Counted from the first letter of the stretch, positions 1 to 7,815 are shown. The stretch is 42,566 nucleotides of DNA from Bacteroides finegoldii DSM 17565 (GCF_000156195.1 NZ_GG688334.1:8871-51436), one strand, 5' to 3'. Numbers and translations: made by a program. Notes: a model not told the origin generated them from the sequence alone.

Positions 1-66
1 CCCCATACCGTGAATCTGTTTTCTGAGGAAGACAGTTGTTGGCAGCAACTTTCTTCCTTTTTTCAT
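1..66 (-). CDS. N-terminus of probable SusC/TonB-dependent receptor (partial)
   Basis: A minus-strand ORF starts at an ATG (66-64) and runs off the window after 22 codons. It begins with Met-Lys-Lys and a basic stretch, as signal peptides of Bacteroides outer-membrane receptors do. It lies 47 nt downstream of the fecR stop codon in the same direction, where a SusC-like TonB-dependent receptor is normally found. Identity is inferred from position and from the basic start only; no receptor domain is visible. Confidence 0.45.
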   Translation of the reverse strand, partial: MKKGRKLLPTTVFLRKQIHGMG

Positions 67-113
67 CTTTAATGCGTGTATCTCATAGGCTATTCTATTT
101 TTAAAGGTTACTA

Positions 114-1028
114 CTAATACAAATCCACTATAATTTTTTTCTTTGTAAACGTATTATCAGCTTGTTGCTGAGATTCTTCAATTTTCCATTTCATTTTTGC
201 AGATTTAGCCAAATAATCCAATATCTGCGACAAAGTCTCATCCCGGAAAGTAGCCCGATATCTATATTCTTTTTCACACCTATTATTATATTGAATATCC
301 ACATTGAAATGTCGTTCCAATCTCTTGAAGATTTCCTCTAACGGCGTATTTCTAAAAACTAACTTTCCATCTTTCCAAGCTATCTTTCCATAAACATCTA
401 CTTTATTCTTTACCGATTTCTGACTCTGTTTATCGTAAAGCAATTGTTCTCCGGGAGTCAAAACTATTGTTTCCCGATTGGGGGTTATCACATTTACTTT
501 ACCTTTCTCCAACACTGTTTCTACATAATCGTCATTTTCATAAGCGTTTACATTGAATTTTGTACCATAAACATAGACACTCAATCCATTCCGGGTATTT
601 ACATAAAAAGGACGTTCTTGATCTGCCTGTATCTCAAAATAGGCCTCCCCTTTCAGTTCTACACTCCGATTATCTTTTTTGAAGACCGTAGGATAACGTA
701 AAGTCGTACCAGCATTCAGCCACACCACAGAACCATCCGGAAGCTCATAACGTATCACCGAACCGGTAGCAGCCGTAATTTCGGCATACTTTACTTCTTC
801 TTCCGCTCCAGCAAAATATAAATATCCCAGAACCAAAGATGTCATTAAAAGAGGAATAGCCAATAATGCCGCATATCGCATCAACTGACTATAAACAGTC
901 TTTTTTCTTTCTACCTTATTTATATCAAATATCGCTTTATGATAGGCCGCCAATGTATCGATGGACTCCATTTCTCTAATATCATCTCCCAATGCCTGTG
1001 CTTTGCGAAACAATGATTCCGGATTCAT
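114..1028 (-). CDS. FecR family anti-sigma factor
   Basis: A single-pass inner-membrane regulator that normally holds an ECF sigma factor inactive until a TonB-dependent receptor signals. About 304 residues: a cytoplasmic N-terminus, a membrane segment near residues 50-70 (LLAIPLLMTSLVLGYLYF), a FecR domain with LPDGSVVWLNAGT and a GEAYFEI motif near residues 95-135, and a C-terminal DUF4974-like region (FRNTPLEEIFKRLERHF). I chose the ATG at 1028 (MNPESLF) because the open frame upstream begins with TTG. It is divergent from the ECF sigma gene and co-directional with the probable receptor at 66. Family assignment is firm; its partner and signal are inferred. Confidence 0.93.
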   Translation of the reverse strand: MNPESLFRKAQALGDDIREMESIDTLAAYHKAIFDINKVERKKTVYSQLMRYAALLAIPLLMTSLVLGYLYFAGAEEEVKYAEITAATGSVIRYELPDGSVVWLNAGTTLRYPTVFKKDNRSVELKGEAYFEIQADQERPFYVNTRNGLSVYVYGTKFNVNAYENDDYVETVLEKGKVNVITPNRETIVLTPGEQLLYDKQSQKSVKNKVDVYGKIAWKDGKLVFRNTPLEEIFKRLERHFNVDIQYNNRCEKEYRYRATFRDETLSQILDYLAKSAKMKWKIEESQQQADNTFTKKKIIVDLY

Positions 1029-1195
1029 ATTTTCTTTCAAAATCTTTATCTGTTAATTGCAATTATATTTATAATACAATCAAAGCTTCCCAAAAGGGAC
1101 AGGAAAAACGGATTTTTTTTATTTTATTTCCAAATTTTCCATCAAAAGAATAAAAAAAGAAATAGAAAAATTAAGGTTTAGCGATTATCTTATTA

Positions 1196-1203
1196 TATAT
1201 TTG
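1196..1203 (+). promoter_or_regulatory. Bacteroides -7 promoter element for the ECF sigma gene
   Basis: TATATTTG matches the Bacteroides primary-sigma -7 consensus TAnnTTTG. It ends 33 nt before the ATG at 1237, so the TTG at 1201 cannot be the start codon. I see no good TTTG at -33. Confidence 0.55.
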
Positions 1204-1236
1204 CAGCGAAATGAAAAACAACAGAATCTCAAAATA

Positions 1237-1794
1237 ATGAAAATATCTTTTCAAAAACAGCCTAAAGAACAGACCTTCAAGCAACTTTATGAAGAGTTTT
1301 ATGCTCCATTCGTCCTATATGCAAAAAGATTTATTGATGATAAAGAGACACGGGAAGATATTGTTTCGGATGTATTTACTTCACTATGGGATAAAATAGA
1401 TTCTTTTGATTTTCAATCGGACACGGCATTGGGATATATCAAAATGTGTGTAAAAAACAGCTGCCTGAATTATCTGAAACATCAAGAGTATGAATGGAAC
1501 TATGCAGAAGTTGTTCAAAAGAAAGCTCCCATTTACGAAGTGGAACCGGACAGCGTATATACCCTTGACGAATTATACAGAATGCTGTACGAAACACTGA
1601 ATAAACTCCCGGAAAGTTATCGCACGGTATTTATAAAAAGTTTCTTTGAAGGAAAGACCCATACGGAAATTGCGGAAGAAATGAATCTTAGCGTGAAGTC
1701 CATCAATCGGTACAAACAAAAAACAATGGAGCTTATGCGAAATGAATTGAAAGATTATCTGCCCTTATTTCTGCTATTATTTGCAAAAATCTAA
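1237..1794 (+). CDS. ECF-type RNA polymerase sigma factor
   Basis: Extracytoplasmic-function sigma factor of about 185 residues. Region 2 is near residues 14-80 (FKQLYEEFYAPFVLYAKRF, then a DIVSDVF motif). Region 4 is near 118-175 (LPESYRTVFIKSFFEGKTH followed by an EIAEEMNLSVKSINRYKQ helix-turn-helix). The C-terminus is the hydrophobic tail LPLFLLLFAKI often seen in Bacteroides paralogues. The ATG at 1237 is preferred over the upstream TTG because a -7 element overlaps the latter. It probably pairs with the divergent FecR protein to control the receptor genes left of the window. Confidence 0.93.
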   Translation: MKISFQKQPKEQTFKQLYEEFYAPFVLYAKRFIDDKETREDIVSDVFTSLWDKIDSFDFQSDTALGYIKMCVKNSCLNYLKHQEYEWNYAEVVQKKAPIYEVEPDSVYTLDELYRMLYETLNKLPESYRTVFIKSFFEGKTHTEIAEEMNLSVKSINRYKQKTMELMRNELKDYLPLFLLLFAKI

Positions 1795-1970
1795 TTCTTC
1801 ATTGTTGTCCACCCTACAACTTACACACTTTTTCCTGTCTCAAATGCCCTTCACCTTTTCGCTGAAACGCTTTGTTTATCAATATTTGCGGGTGAAGAGC
1901 AGCTCTTTCACCTTCTCCTCACCCATACAATCCGATAATATACTAACTCTCTATGTTTCTATTATAGTAG

Positions 1971-2034
1971 AACTTACTTTTCAATCCAACTAAACTTACT
2001 TTTGTTACAACCTAACTTGCTTTCTACTACAAAC
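1971..2034. repeat. Three-copy tandem repeat, 21-22 bp
   Basis: AACTTAC/AACTTGC cores start at 1971, 1993 and 2014, giving a 22- then 21-bp pitch. Each is followed by a T-rich tract and a (T)ACAAC or CCAAC ending. They are not obviously palindromic and precede the palindromic array inside element A. Confidence 0.6.
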
Positions 2035-2041
2035 AATCTAT

Positions 2042-2125
2042 AAACGAAGGTTCCGTTTTTATAAATGAAGGCTTCGTTTATATAAACCAAACCTTTGTTT
2101 TCACAAACGAAGCCTTTGTTTATAG
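2042..2125. repeat. Four tandem imperfect palindromes, exact 21-bp pitch
   Basis: Units start at 2042, 2063, 2084 and 2105. They read AAACGAAGG/TTCCGTTT, AAATGAAG/GCTTCGTTT, AAACCAAA/CCTTTGTTT and AAACGAAG/CCTTTGTTT. Each is a near-palindrome of about 17 bp plus a short AT spacer. The exact two-helical-turn spacing would place all dyads on one face of DNA, as for a cooperative dimeric binder. Function unknown. Confidence 0.75.
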
Positions 2126-2211
2126 AACACGTCTAATGAAATACAACTTTGTCTATACTAACAAGGAGTTTCTCTAATAAGGCACACGAAGTTATCCATT
2201 AGTCTCCCAGC

Positions 2212-2235
2212 AGTCTATTGCCAATACAATAGACT
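2212..2235. repeat. 9-bp inverted repeat within element A
   Basis: AGTCTATTG (2212-2220) and CAATAGACT (2227-2235) form a perfect hairpin with a 6-nt loop. A partial further copy (TTAGTCT) lies just upstream. No U-tract follows, so it is not a clear terminator. Confidence 0.6.
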
Positions 2236-2427
2236 AAAGCGACCGCATATTTGATTCGGATTCAAGGAAGGTGAAACAGCAGGTGAAAAGATTGCCCTTC
2301 ACCCGCTAATTCCGATAAACAGGTCGATACAGAGAAAAGGTGAAGGTCTTTTTTTATTTCATTCATCCTTGTGAGCATAACAATATCCACAGGAAAGTCT
2401 TTTCCCAAATACAAATTTCCGGCTTCA

Positions 2428-2461
2428 TTTGTCTCATTTACACAAATAAAAACTATCTTTG
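2428..2461 (+). promoter_or_regulatory. Promoter of the TPR/kor operon
   Basis: A TTTG (-33) at 2428-2431 and TATCTTTG (-7) at 2454-2461 are separated by 22 nt, close to the Bacteroides primary-sigma arrangement. It lies 28 nt upstream of the ATG at 2490 and rules out the longer upstream reading of that frame. Confidence 0.7.
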
Positions 2462-2489
2462 CGTTTCAGAATCCCGAAAGACAAAAGAA

Positions 2490-2771
2490 ATGGAGCAAAT
2501 AGAAAACCTAAAAGAGCTTATCAATCAGGGGGATGTGGACACAGCGATTGAGCAATTGAACCAACTTCTCCTAGACACTTCTGTCGAAAACGAGAAAGAT
2601 ATTCTTTACTATTTACGGGGAAATGCCTACCGGAAAAAAGGAGACTGGAAGCAAGCGCTGGACAATTACCAATACGCTATCGACCTTAATCCTGACAGCC
2701 CCGCCGTTCAGGCCCGGAAAATGGCGATAGATATTCTAAACTTCTATCACAAAGATATGTATAATCAATAA
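2490..2771 (+). CDS. Small TPR-repeat protein
   Basis: A 93-residue soluble protein made almost entirely of TPR-type helices. The second half (YYLRGNAYRKKGDWKQAL, then an AIDLNPDSP loop) is a textbook TPR. There is no signal peptide or membrane segment. The start at 2490 (MEQIENLKEL) follows the promoter at 2428-2461. It ends 34 nt before the ferredoxin gene and so is probably the first gene of the 2-oxoacid:ferredoxin oxidoreductase operon, perhaps a scaffold or assembly partner (inference from position). Confidence 0.9.
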   Translation: MEQIENLKELINQGDVDTAIEQLNQLLLDTSVENEKDILYYLRGNAYRKKGDWKQALDNYQYAIDLNPDSPAVQARKMAIDILNFYHKDMYNQ

Positions 2772-2805
2772 CCGTACTCAAAGATAACGTAATAAAATAA
2801 AGATT

Positions 2806-3033
2806 ATGGCAAAAATCAAAGGAGCAATCGTAGTCGACACAGAGCGTTGCAAAGGATGTAACCTATGCGTAGTGGCGTGTCCGCTTGATGTAATCGCCCT
2901 CAACAAAGAGGTAAACATGAAAGGCTATAACTATGCCTGGCAAGTGAAAGAAGATACCTGTAACGGATGCAGCTCGTGCGCAACAGTTTGTCCGGACGGA
3001 TGTATCTCAGTGTATAAAGTAAAAGTAGAATAA
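2806..3033 (+). CDS. korD: 2[4Fe-4S] ferredoxin subunit of 2-oxoacid:ferredoxin oxidoreductase
   Basis: A 75-residue bacterial-type ferredoxin with two complete cluster motifs: C15-x2-C18-x2-C21-x3-C25-P and C52-x2-C55-x2-C58-x3-C62-P. In this enzyme family the delta subunit passes electrons from the TPP centre of KorAB to free ferredoxin. It lies 11 nt upstream of the alpha subunit gene. The substrate (2-oxoglutarate or branched-chain 2-oxoacids) cannot be read from this subunit; VorD is the alternative name. Confidence 0.92.
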   Translation: MAKIKGAIVVDTERCKGCNLCVVACPLDVIALNKEVNMKGYNYAWQVKEDTCNGCSSCATVCPDGCISVYKVKVE

Positions 3034-3044
3034 AAGAAAAGAAT

Positions 3045-4127
3045 ATGGCAGAAGAAGTTGTATTAATGAAAGGAAACGAAGCCATCGCCCACGCAGCTAT
3101 CCGTTGCGGTGCGGACGGATACTTCGGTTATCCTATTACTCCCCAATCGGAAGTGTTGGAAACACTTGCTGAACTGAAACCGTGGGAAACAACCGGCATG
3201 GTAGTACTCCAGGCAGAAAGTGAAGTGGCAGCTATCAATATGGTATATGGAGGCGCAGGCAGCGGAAAGATGGTAATGACATCGTCTTCAAGTCCGGGCG
3301 TCAGTCTGAAACAGGAAGGTATATCTTACATTGCAGGTGCCGAACTTCCTTGTCTGATTGTAAACGTGATGCGTGGCGGTCCCGGATTAGGAACCATCCA
3401 ACCGAGTCAGGCCGACTATTTCCAGACTGTGAAGGGCGGTGGTCATGGCGACTACAAGCTAATCGCTCTTGCTCCGGCATCTGTACAGGAAATGGCAGAT
3501 TTCGTGGCATTGGGATTCGAACTGGCTTTCAAATATCGTAATCCAGCCATTATTCTTGCTGACGGTGTGATCGGACAGATGATGGAAAAGGTTGTTCTTC
3601 CTGCACAAAAGCCACGCCGCACAGAAGCGGAAGTGATTGAGCAATGTCCGTGGGCTGCTACCGGAAAGGCTAAAGATCGCAAACCGAACATCATCACTTC
3701 TTTGGAACTGAAACCGGAAGCAATGGAAATCAACAACCTCCGCTTCCAGGCTAAGTATCGCCAAATCGAAGAAAACGAAGTACGTTTTGAAGAAATAAAC
3801 TGTGAAGATGCAGAATATCTGATTATTGCTTTTGGCTCAATGGCACGTATCGGTCAGAAAGCCATGGAGCTGGCTCGTGAGAAAGGTATCAAGGTAGGTA
3901 TCCTTCGTCCGATTACTTTGTGGCCGTTCCCTACAAAAGCCATTGCCGCTTATGCTGACAAAGTAAAAGGTATGCTTGTTACAGAGCTGAATGCCGGACA
4001 GATGATTGAAGATGTCCGCCTGGCTGTTAACGGTAAAATAAAGGTAGAGCATTTCGGACGTCTCGGCGGTATCGTCCCCGATCCGGATGAAATTGTAACT
4101 GCTTTGGAAGAAAAAATAATCAAATAA
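3045..4127 (+). CDS. korA: 2-oxoacid:ferredoxin oxidoreductase, alpha subunit (KorA/VorB type)
   Basis: A 360-residue pyrimidine-domain subunit that, with KorB, converts a 2-oxoacid plus CoA to acyl-CoA, CO2 and reduced ferredoxin, or runs in reverse for reductive carboxylation. Visible marks are GYPITPQSE near residues 28-36, QAESE at 56-60, the GGPGLGTIQPSQADYFQ segment near 110-127, and a C-terminal transketolase-like domain (LRPITLWPFPTKAI). Length fits the family. The operon order D-A-(small membrane protein)-B-C is tightly spaced. Automated naming often calls such Bacteroides proteins VorB; KorA versus VorB is not settled by sequence alone. Confidence 0.92.
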   Translation: MAEEVVLMKGNEAIAHAAIRCGADGYFGYPITPQSEVLETLAELKPWETTGMVVLQAESEVAAINMVYGGAGSGKMVMTSSSSPGVSLKQEGISYIAGAELPCLIVNVMRGGPGLGTIQPSQADYFQTVKGGGHGDYKLIALAPASVQEMADFVALGFELAFKYRNPAIILADGVIGQMMEKVVLPAQKPRRTEAEVIEQCPWAATGKAKDRKPNIITSLELKPEAMEINNLRFQAKYRQIEENEVRFEEINCEDAEYLIIAFGSMARIGQKAMELAREKGIKVGILRPITLWPFPTKAIAAYADKVKGMLVTELNAGQMIEDVRLAVNGKIKVEHFGRLGGIVPDPDEIVTALEEKIIK

Positions 4128-4134
4128 CGAAACG

Positions 4135-4311
4135 ATGAATCCCGATAAAATAAGAAACGTACTGAACATCCTTTTCATGATTCTGGCTGTTGCAGCCATT
4201 ATCACCTATTTCGTTGTAGGAAAGGAAGATTTCAAAATGTTTATCTACGTATGCGGCGCGGCAATCTTTGTCAAGCTGATGGAGTTTTTTATACGGTTCA
4301 CCAACAGATAA
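4135..4311 (+). CDS. Small membrane protein embedded in the kor operon
   Basis: A 58-residue ORF (ATG 4135, TAA 4309-4311) sits between korA (stop 7 nt upstream) and korB (start 12 nt downstream). It is predicted to hold two hydrophobic segments, VLNILFMILAVAAIITYFVV and MFIYVCGAAIFVKLMEFFI, joined by a short charged loop (GKEDF). No domain is recognised. Its position inside a soluble enzyme operon suggests a membrane anchor or accessory factor (inference). A start with no separate promoter and tight spacing support it as a real gene. Confidence 0.8.
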   Translation: MNPDKIRNVLNILFMILAVAAIITYFVVGKEDFKMFIYVCGAAIFVKLMEFFIRFTNR

Positions 4312-4323
4312 GGAGAAGAAGTT

Positions 4324-5088
4324 ATGACTAAAGAAGAAATAATCAAACCCGAGAATCTGGTTTACAAAAAACCGACTCTGATGAACGACAACGCCATGCA
4401 CTACTGTCCGGGCTGCAGTCACGGTGTGGTACACAAGCTCATTGCCGAAGTAATAGAGGAGATGGGTATGGAAGATAAAACGGTGGGAATCTCTCCGGTA
4501 GGATGTGCAGTTTTCGCCTATAACTATTTGGATATTGACTGGCAGGAAGCTGCACACGGACGTGCTCCTGCTGTGGCAACTGCTGTGAAGCGTCTGTGGC
4601 CGGATCGCCTCGTATTTACTTACCAGGGTGACGGTGATTTGGCTTGTATCGGTACAGCCGAAACTATACACGCTTTGAACCGTGGCGAAAACATCACGAT
4701 TATCTTTATCAACAATGCCATTTACGGTATGACAGGCGGCCAGATGGCCCCGACTACACTAGTAGGTATGAAGAGCTCGACTTGTCCTTACGGACGTGAC
4801 GTTGAACTTCACGGCTATCCATTGAAAATCACAGAAATCGCCGCCCAACTGGAAGGAACAGCTTACGTAAGCCGCCAGTCCGTACAATCGGTACCGGCCA
4901 TCCGTAAAGCGAAGAAAGCTATTCGCAAGGCTTTCGAGAACTCAATGAACGGTAAAGGTTCCAACTTGGTAGAAATCGTTTCCACTTGTAGTTCCGGTTG
5001 GAAAATGACCCCGGAAAAAGCAAACAAATGGATGGAAGAACATATGTTCCCGTTCTATCCGCTGGGTGATTTAAAAGATAAAGAATAA
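4324..5088 (+). CDS. korB: 2-oxoacid:ferredoxin oxidoreductase, beta (TPP) subunit
   Basis: A 254-residue TPP-binding catalytic subunit. The N-terminal CPGC (C28, C31) followed by SHG is the family signature. The TPP-Mg motif runs from GDGD at 102-105 to IINNAIYG-like residues at 129-135 (NNAIYGMTGGQ). It is preceded by AGGAGAAGAA, an unusually good Shine-Dalgarno for Bacteroides. It acts with KorA, KorC and KorD. Confidence 0.93.
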   Translation: MTKEEIIKPENLVYKKPTLMNDNAMHYCPGCSHGVVHKLIAEVIEEMGMEDKTVGISPVGCAVFAYNYLDIDWQEAAHGRAPAVATAVKRLWPDRLVFTYQGDGDLACIGTAETIHALNRGENITIIFINNAIYGMTGGQMAPTTLVGMKSSTCPYGRDVELHGYPLKITEIAAQLEGTAYVSRQSVQSVPAIRKAKKAIRKAFENSMNGKGSNLVEIVSTCSSGWKMTPEKANKWMEEHMFPFYPLGDLKDKE

Positions 5089-5108
5089 CGCTAAAAGTCA
5101 ACAGAACA

Positions 5109-5651
5109 ATGAAAGAAGAAATAATTATAGCAGGATTCGGTGGACAAGGCGTATTGTCTATGGGTAAGATTCTGGCTTATTCCGGTTTGATGGAAGGCAA
5201 GGAAGTGAGCTGGATGCCGGCATACGGTCCAGAACAACGGGGTGGTACTGCCAACGTTACAGTAATCGTTAGCGATGACAAGATATCTTCACCGATTCTT
5301 AGTAAATACGATGCCGCCATCATCTTGAACCAGCCTTCACTCGAAAAGTTTGAAAGTAAGGTGAAACCCGGTGGTATCTTGATTTATGACGGTTACGGAA
5401 TAATCAACCCTCCTACCCGCAAAGACATCAAAGTATACCGTATTGACGCAATGGATGCAGCCAACGAAATGAACAACGCCAAAGCGTTCAACATGATCGT
5501 ATTAGGCGGTCTGCTGAAACTTCGTCCGATTGTTACTTTAGAAAATGTCATCAAAGGCTTGAAAAAGACTTTGCCGGAACGCCACCACCACTTGATTCCT
5601 ATGAACGAGGAAGCTATCAAGAAAGGCATGGAGCTTATCCGAGAAGTTTAA
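5109..5651 (+). CDS. korC: 2-oxoacid:ferredoxin oxidoreductase, gamma subunit
   Basis: A 180-residue gamma subunit with the glycine-rich start GFGGQGVLSMGKIL (residues 9-22), the AYGPEQRGGTA motif typical of this family near residue 38, and the late NMIVLGGLL segment. It completes the enzyme and ends the operon; an AT-rich inverted repeat follows at 5668-5732. Confidence 0.92.
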   Translation: MKEEIIIAGFGGQGVLSMGKILAYSGLMEGKEVSWMPAYGPEQRGGTANVTVIVSDDKISSPILSKYDAAIILNQPSLEKFESKVKPGGILIYDGYGIINPPTRKDIKVYRIDAMDAANEMNNAKAFNMIVLGGLLKLRPIVTLENVIKGLKKTLPERHHHLIPMNEEAIKKGMELIREV

Positions 5652-5667
5652 TTAATGGATAGTGAAC

Positions 5668-5732
5668 AATGGATAATTGATAATTATTAGCTACGTGTTG
5701 TACGTATGCAACATAATTTTCAATTATCCATT
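5668..5732. repeat. Inverted repeat after korC, possible terminator
   Basis: AATGGATAATTGA (5668-5680) pairs perfectly with TCAATTATCCATT (5720-5732) across a 39-nt spacer. AT-rich repeats of this kind are common between Bacteroidales genes. It could stop kor transcription, though there is no clean U-tract. Confidence 0.5.
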
Positions 5733-5755
5733 ATCATTAAATCAATTAAAGTAAG

Positions 5756-5763
5756 TATCTTTG
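5756..5763 (+). promoter_or_regulatory. -7 promoter element of the porin gene
   Basis: TATCTTTG matches the -7 consensus and ends only 9 nt before the porin ATG at 5773. Transcription should therefore begin within a few nucleotides of the start codon, predicting a leaderless or near-leaderless mRNA. Confidence 0.6.
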
Positions 5764-5772
5764 CCTCCAATT

Positions 5773-7815
5773 ATGAGACGAATCTTACTATTATATATAT
5801 TACTTACCGTTATAGGTCTGACAAGTGTTCATGCACAGTTCGACAATGGTCGCCAGGTAATTGACGAAAACGGCTATGACCAATACGGCAACCAGGTAGA
5901 CCCTGCCATGATTCCGGACAAACTGGACAGTGCAAATGTTGAGATACAGGGATTGCCTCCTAAATTATATATGTGGCGTATCAAAAACCAGTTGGGCGAC
6001 CGGACTATGATTCCGGCGGATACGGCATATCATCATTTCCAGAACACGAACCTGACTGACGGGCTGACCGGACATTACAATTATCTGGCCAATATGGGTT
6101 CTCCCCGTATGTCACGTATTTTCTTCGACCGTCGTGACCCTGAGCCAACTATTTTCATGGAGCCTTTCTCCAGTTTCTTTATCCGTCCTACGGAATTCAA
6201 CTTTACGAACAGTAACGTACCTTATACCAATCTGACATATCACAAAGCCGGTAACAAGGTGAACGGGGAAGAACGTTTCAAATCATACTTCTCTGTCAAT
6301 GTAAACAAACGTCTGGCTTTCGGCTTCAACATAGACTATCTGTACGGACGGGGATATTACAATAATCAAAGCACATCACATTTCAATGCAGCTTTTTTCG
6401 GTAGTTATATTGGCGACCGCTACCAAATGCAAGCCATATACAGCAATAACTATCTGAAAACAAACGAGAACGGAGGTATCGAAGATGACCGATATATCAC
6501 TGCACCGGAGGAAATGGCACAAGGTCAAAGGGAGTATGAATCAACGAATATTCCTACCATACTAAGCGCTACGACCAACCGTAACCACGACTTTTACGTT
6601 TTTCTGACTCAACGCTATAACTTGGGATTCAAACGGGATATACCACAGGCTGAAAACGACACCATGCCCGCCAAACAGGAATTCGTTCCGGTCACCAGTT
6701 TTATACATACCGTTCAAGTGGAACGTGCACGGCATAGTTTCCATTCTGAAGATGACGTGAAAGATTACTATCAGAACACTTATTTAGAACCTGATAATCC
6801 ATTAGTAAAAGACAGTACGACCTATATAGGAATCAAAAACACCGTAGGTATTGCTCTGTTGGAAGGGTTCAATAAATATGCCAAAGCCGGACTGACGGCA
6901 TTTGCCTCTTATAAAATCAGCAAATATACACTGATGAACCTGGAAGGCATAGGTAATGACAAATACAATGAGAATGAGATATTCGTAGGAGGCGAATTGT
7001 CCAAACGTGAAGGTAATGTACTCCATTATCATGCCATCGGTGAAGTGGGACTGGGAGGAAAAGCAATCGGACAGTTCAATGTGAAAGGCGATATAGACCT
7101 GAACTTTCCTCTGTGGAAAGATACGGTCAGTCTTATAGCCCGTGGAGAGGTCAGCAATAAACTGGCTCCGTTCTATATGCGCCACTATCACTCCAAGCAT
7201 TTCTGGTGGGACAATGATATGGACAAGGAGTTTCGCACCCGCATTGAAGGAGAGTTGAGCATTGCCCGTTGGAGGACAAAATTGAAAGCAGGAGTCGAGA
7301 ATATAAAGAACTATACTTATTTCAATCAACAAGCATTGCCCGAACAAAAAAGCGGAAGTCTGCAAGTGTTGTCAGCAAGTCTTAATCAGGACTTCAAATT
7401 GGGTATCTTCCACTTGGACAATGAGGTGACCTGGCAGAAGTCCAGCGACCAGACCGTGCTTCCCTTGCCGGACCTCTCGCTATATCATAACTTTTATATG
7501 CAGTTCAAACTGGCAAAAAAAGTGCTCAGCGTACAATTAGGTGCCGATTTGAGATACTTTACCAAATACAATGCCCCTGCATATATGCCCGCCATTCAGA
7601 ACTTCCATCTGCAACCGACAGACGACCAGGTAGAGATAGGCGGCTATCCTATTGTAAATGTTTACGCGAACTTACATTTAAAGCGTACACGTTTCTATGT
7701 AATGATGTATCACGTGAATCAAGGAATGAGCAGACCGAATTATTTCCTGTCTCCTCATTACCCTATCAACCCACGTGTGCTGAAATTCGGCCTTTCATGG
7801 AACTTCTATGATTGA
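5773..7815 (+). CDS. Putative outer-membrane porin (Porin_10-like)
   Basis: About 680 residues. It starts with a signal peptide (MRRILLLYILLTVIGLTSVHA, cleavage before QFDNG). The body alternates short aromatic beta strands and turns (FGFNIDYLYGRGYYNN, YFSVNVNKRLAFGF) and ends in an aromatic outer-membrane C-terminus (LKFGLSWNFYD), typical of a Bacteroidetes beta-barrel resembling the Porin_10 family. The ATG at 5773 is chosen over an upstream TTG that overlaps the promoter. It is followed 17 nt later by a solute-binding-like gene, likely in the same operon. Substrate unknown. Confidence 0.82.
   Translation: MRRILLLYILLTVIGLTSVHAQFDNGRQVIDENGYDQYGNQVDPAMIPDKLDSANVEIQGLPPKLYMWRIKNQLGDRTMIPADTAYHHFQNTNLTDGLTGHYNYLANMGSPRMSRIFFDRRDPEPTIFMEPFSSFFIRPTEFNFTNSNVPYTNLTYHKAGNKVNGEERFKSYFSVNVNKRLAFGFNIDYLYGRGYYNNQSTSHFNAAFFGSYIGDRYQMQAIYSNNYLKTNENGGIEDDRYITAPEEMAQGQREYESTNIPTILSATTNRNHDFYVFLTQRYNLGFKRDIPQAENDTMPAKQEFVPVTSFIHTVQVERARHSFHSEDDVKDYYQNTYLEPDNPLVKDSTTYIGIKNTVGIALLEGFNKYAKAGLTAFASYKISKYTLMNLEGIGNDKYNENEIFVGGELSKREGNVLHYHAIGEVGLGGKAIGQFNVKGDIDLNFPLWKDTVSLIARGEVSNKLAPFYMRHYHSKHFWWDNDMDKEFRTRIEGELSIARWRTKLKAGVENIKNYTYFNQQALPEQKSGSLQVLSASLNQDFKLGIFHLDNEVTWQKSSDQTVLPLPDLSLYHNFYMQFKLAKKVLSVQLGADLRYFTKYNAPAYMPAIQNFHLQPTDDQVEIGGYPIVNVYANLHLKRTRFYVMMYHVNQGMSRPNYFLSPHYPINPRVLKFGLSWNFYD

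Larger units (their letters stand above)
1847..2346. repeat. Intergenic element A with terminal inverted repeats
   Basis: This 500-bp element fills most of the gap between the sigma gene and the TPR gene. The left end begins CCCTTCACCTTTTCGCTG (1847), has GCGGGTGAAG at 1888 and closes with CTTTCACC at 1905-1912. The right end carries the same boxes inverted: CCCTTCACCCGCTAAT at 2295 and AAAAGGTGAAGG at 2335-2346, with more GGTGAA boxes at about 2270-2286. Read on the minus strand, the right end nearly matches the left end of element B. Each end can fold into a hairpin. No transposase gene lies inside, so it may be a MITE-like or other non-autonomous repeat; the identity is unknown. Confidence 0.7.

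Noticed and set aside
1781..1993. 70-codon ORF after the sigma gene
   Set aside because: It overlaps the end of the sigma gene and runs through element A repeats; no domain or start signal.
2042..2125. CRISPR array
   Set aside because: Units are about 17-bp palindromes with only about 4-bp spacers, only four copies, and no cas genes; the same applies to 36691-36774.
4120..4671. 183-codon minus-strand ORF over korB
   Set aside because: A shadow of korB and the small membrane gene, which both have clear family motifs or operon spacing on the plus strand.
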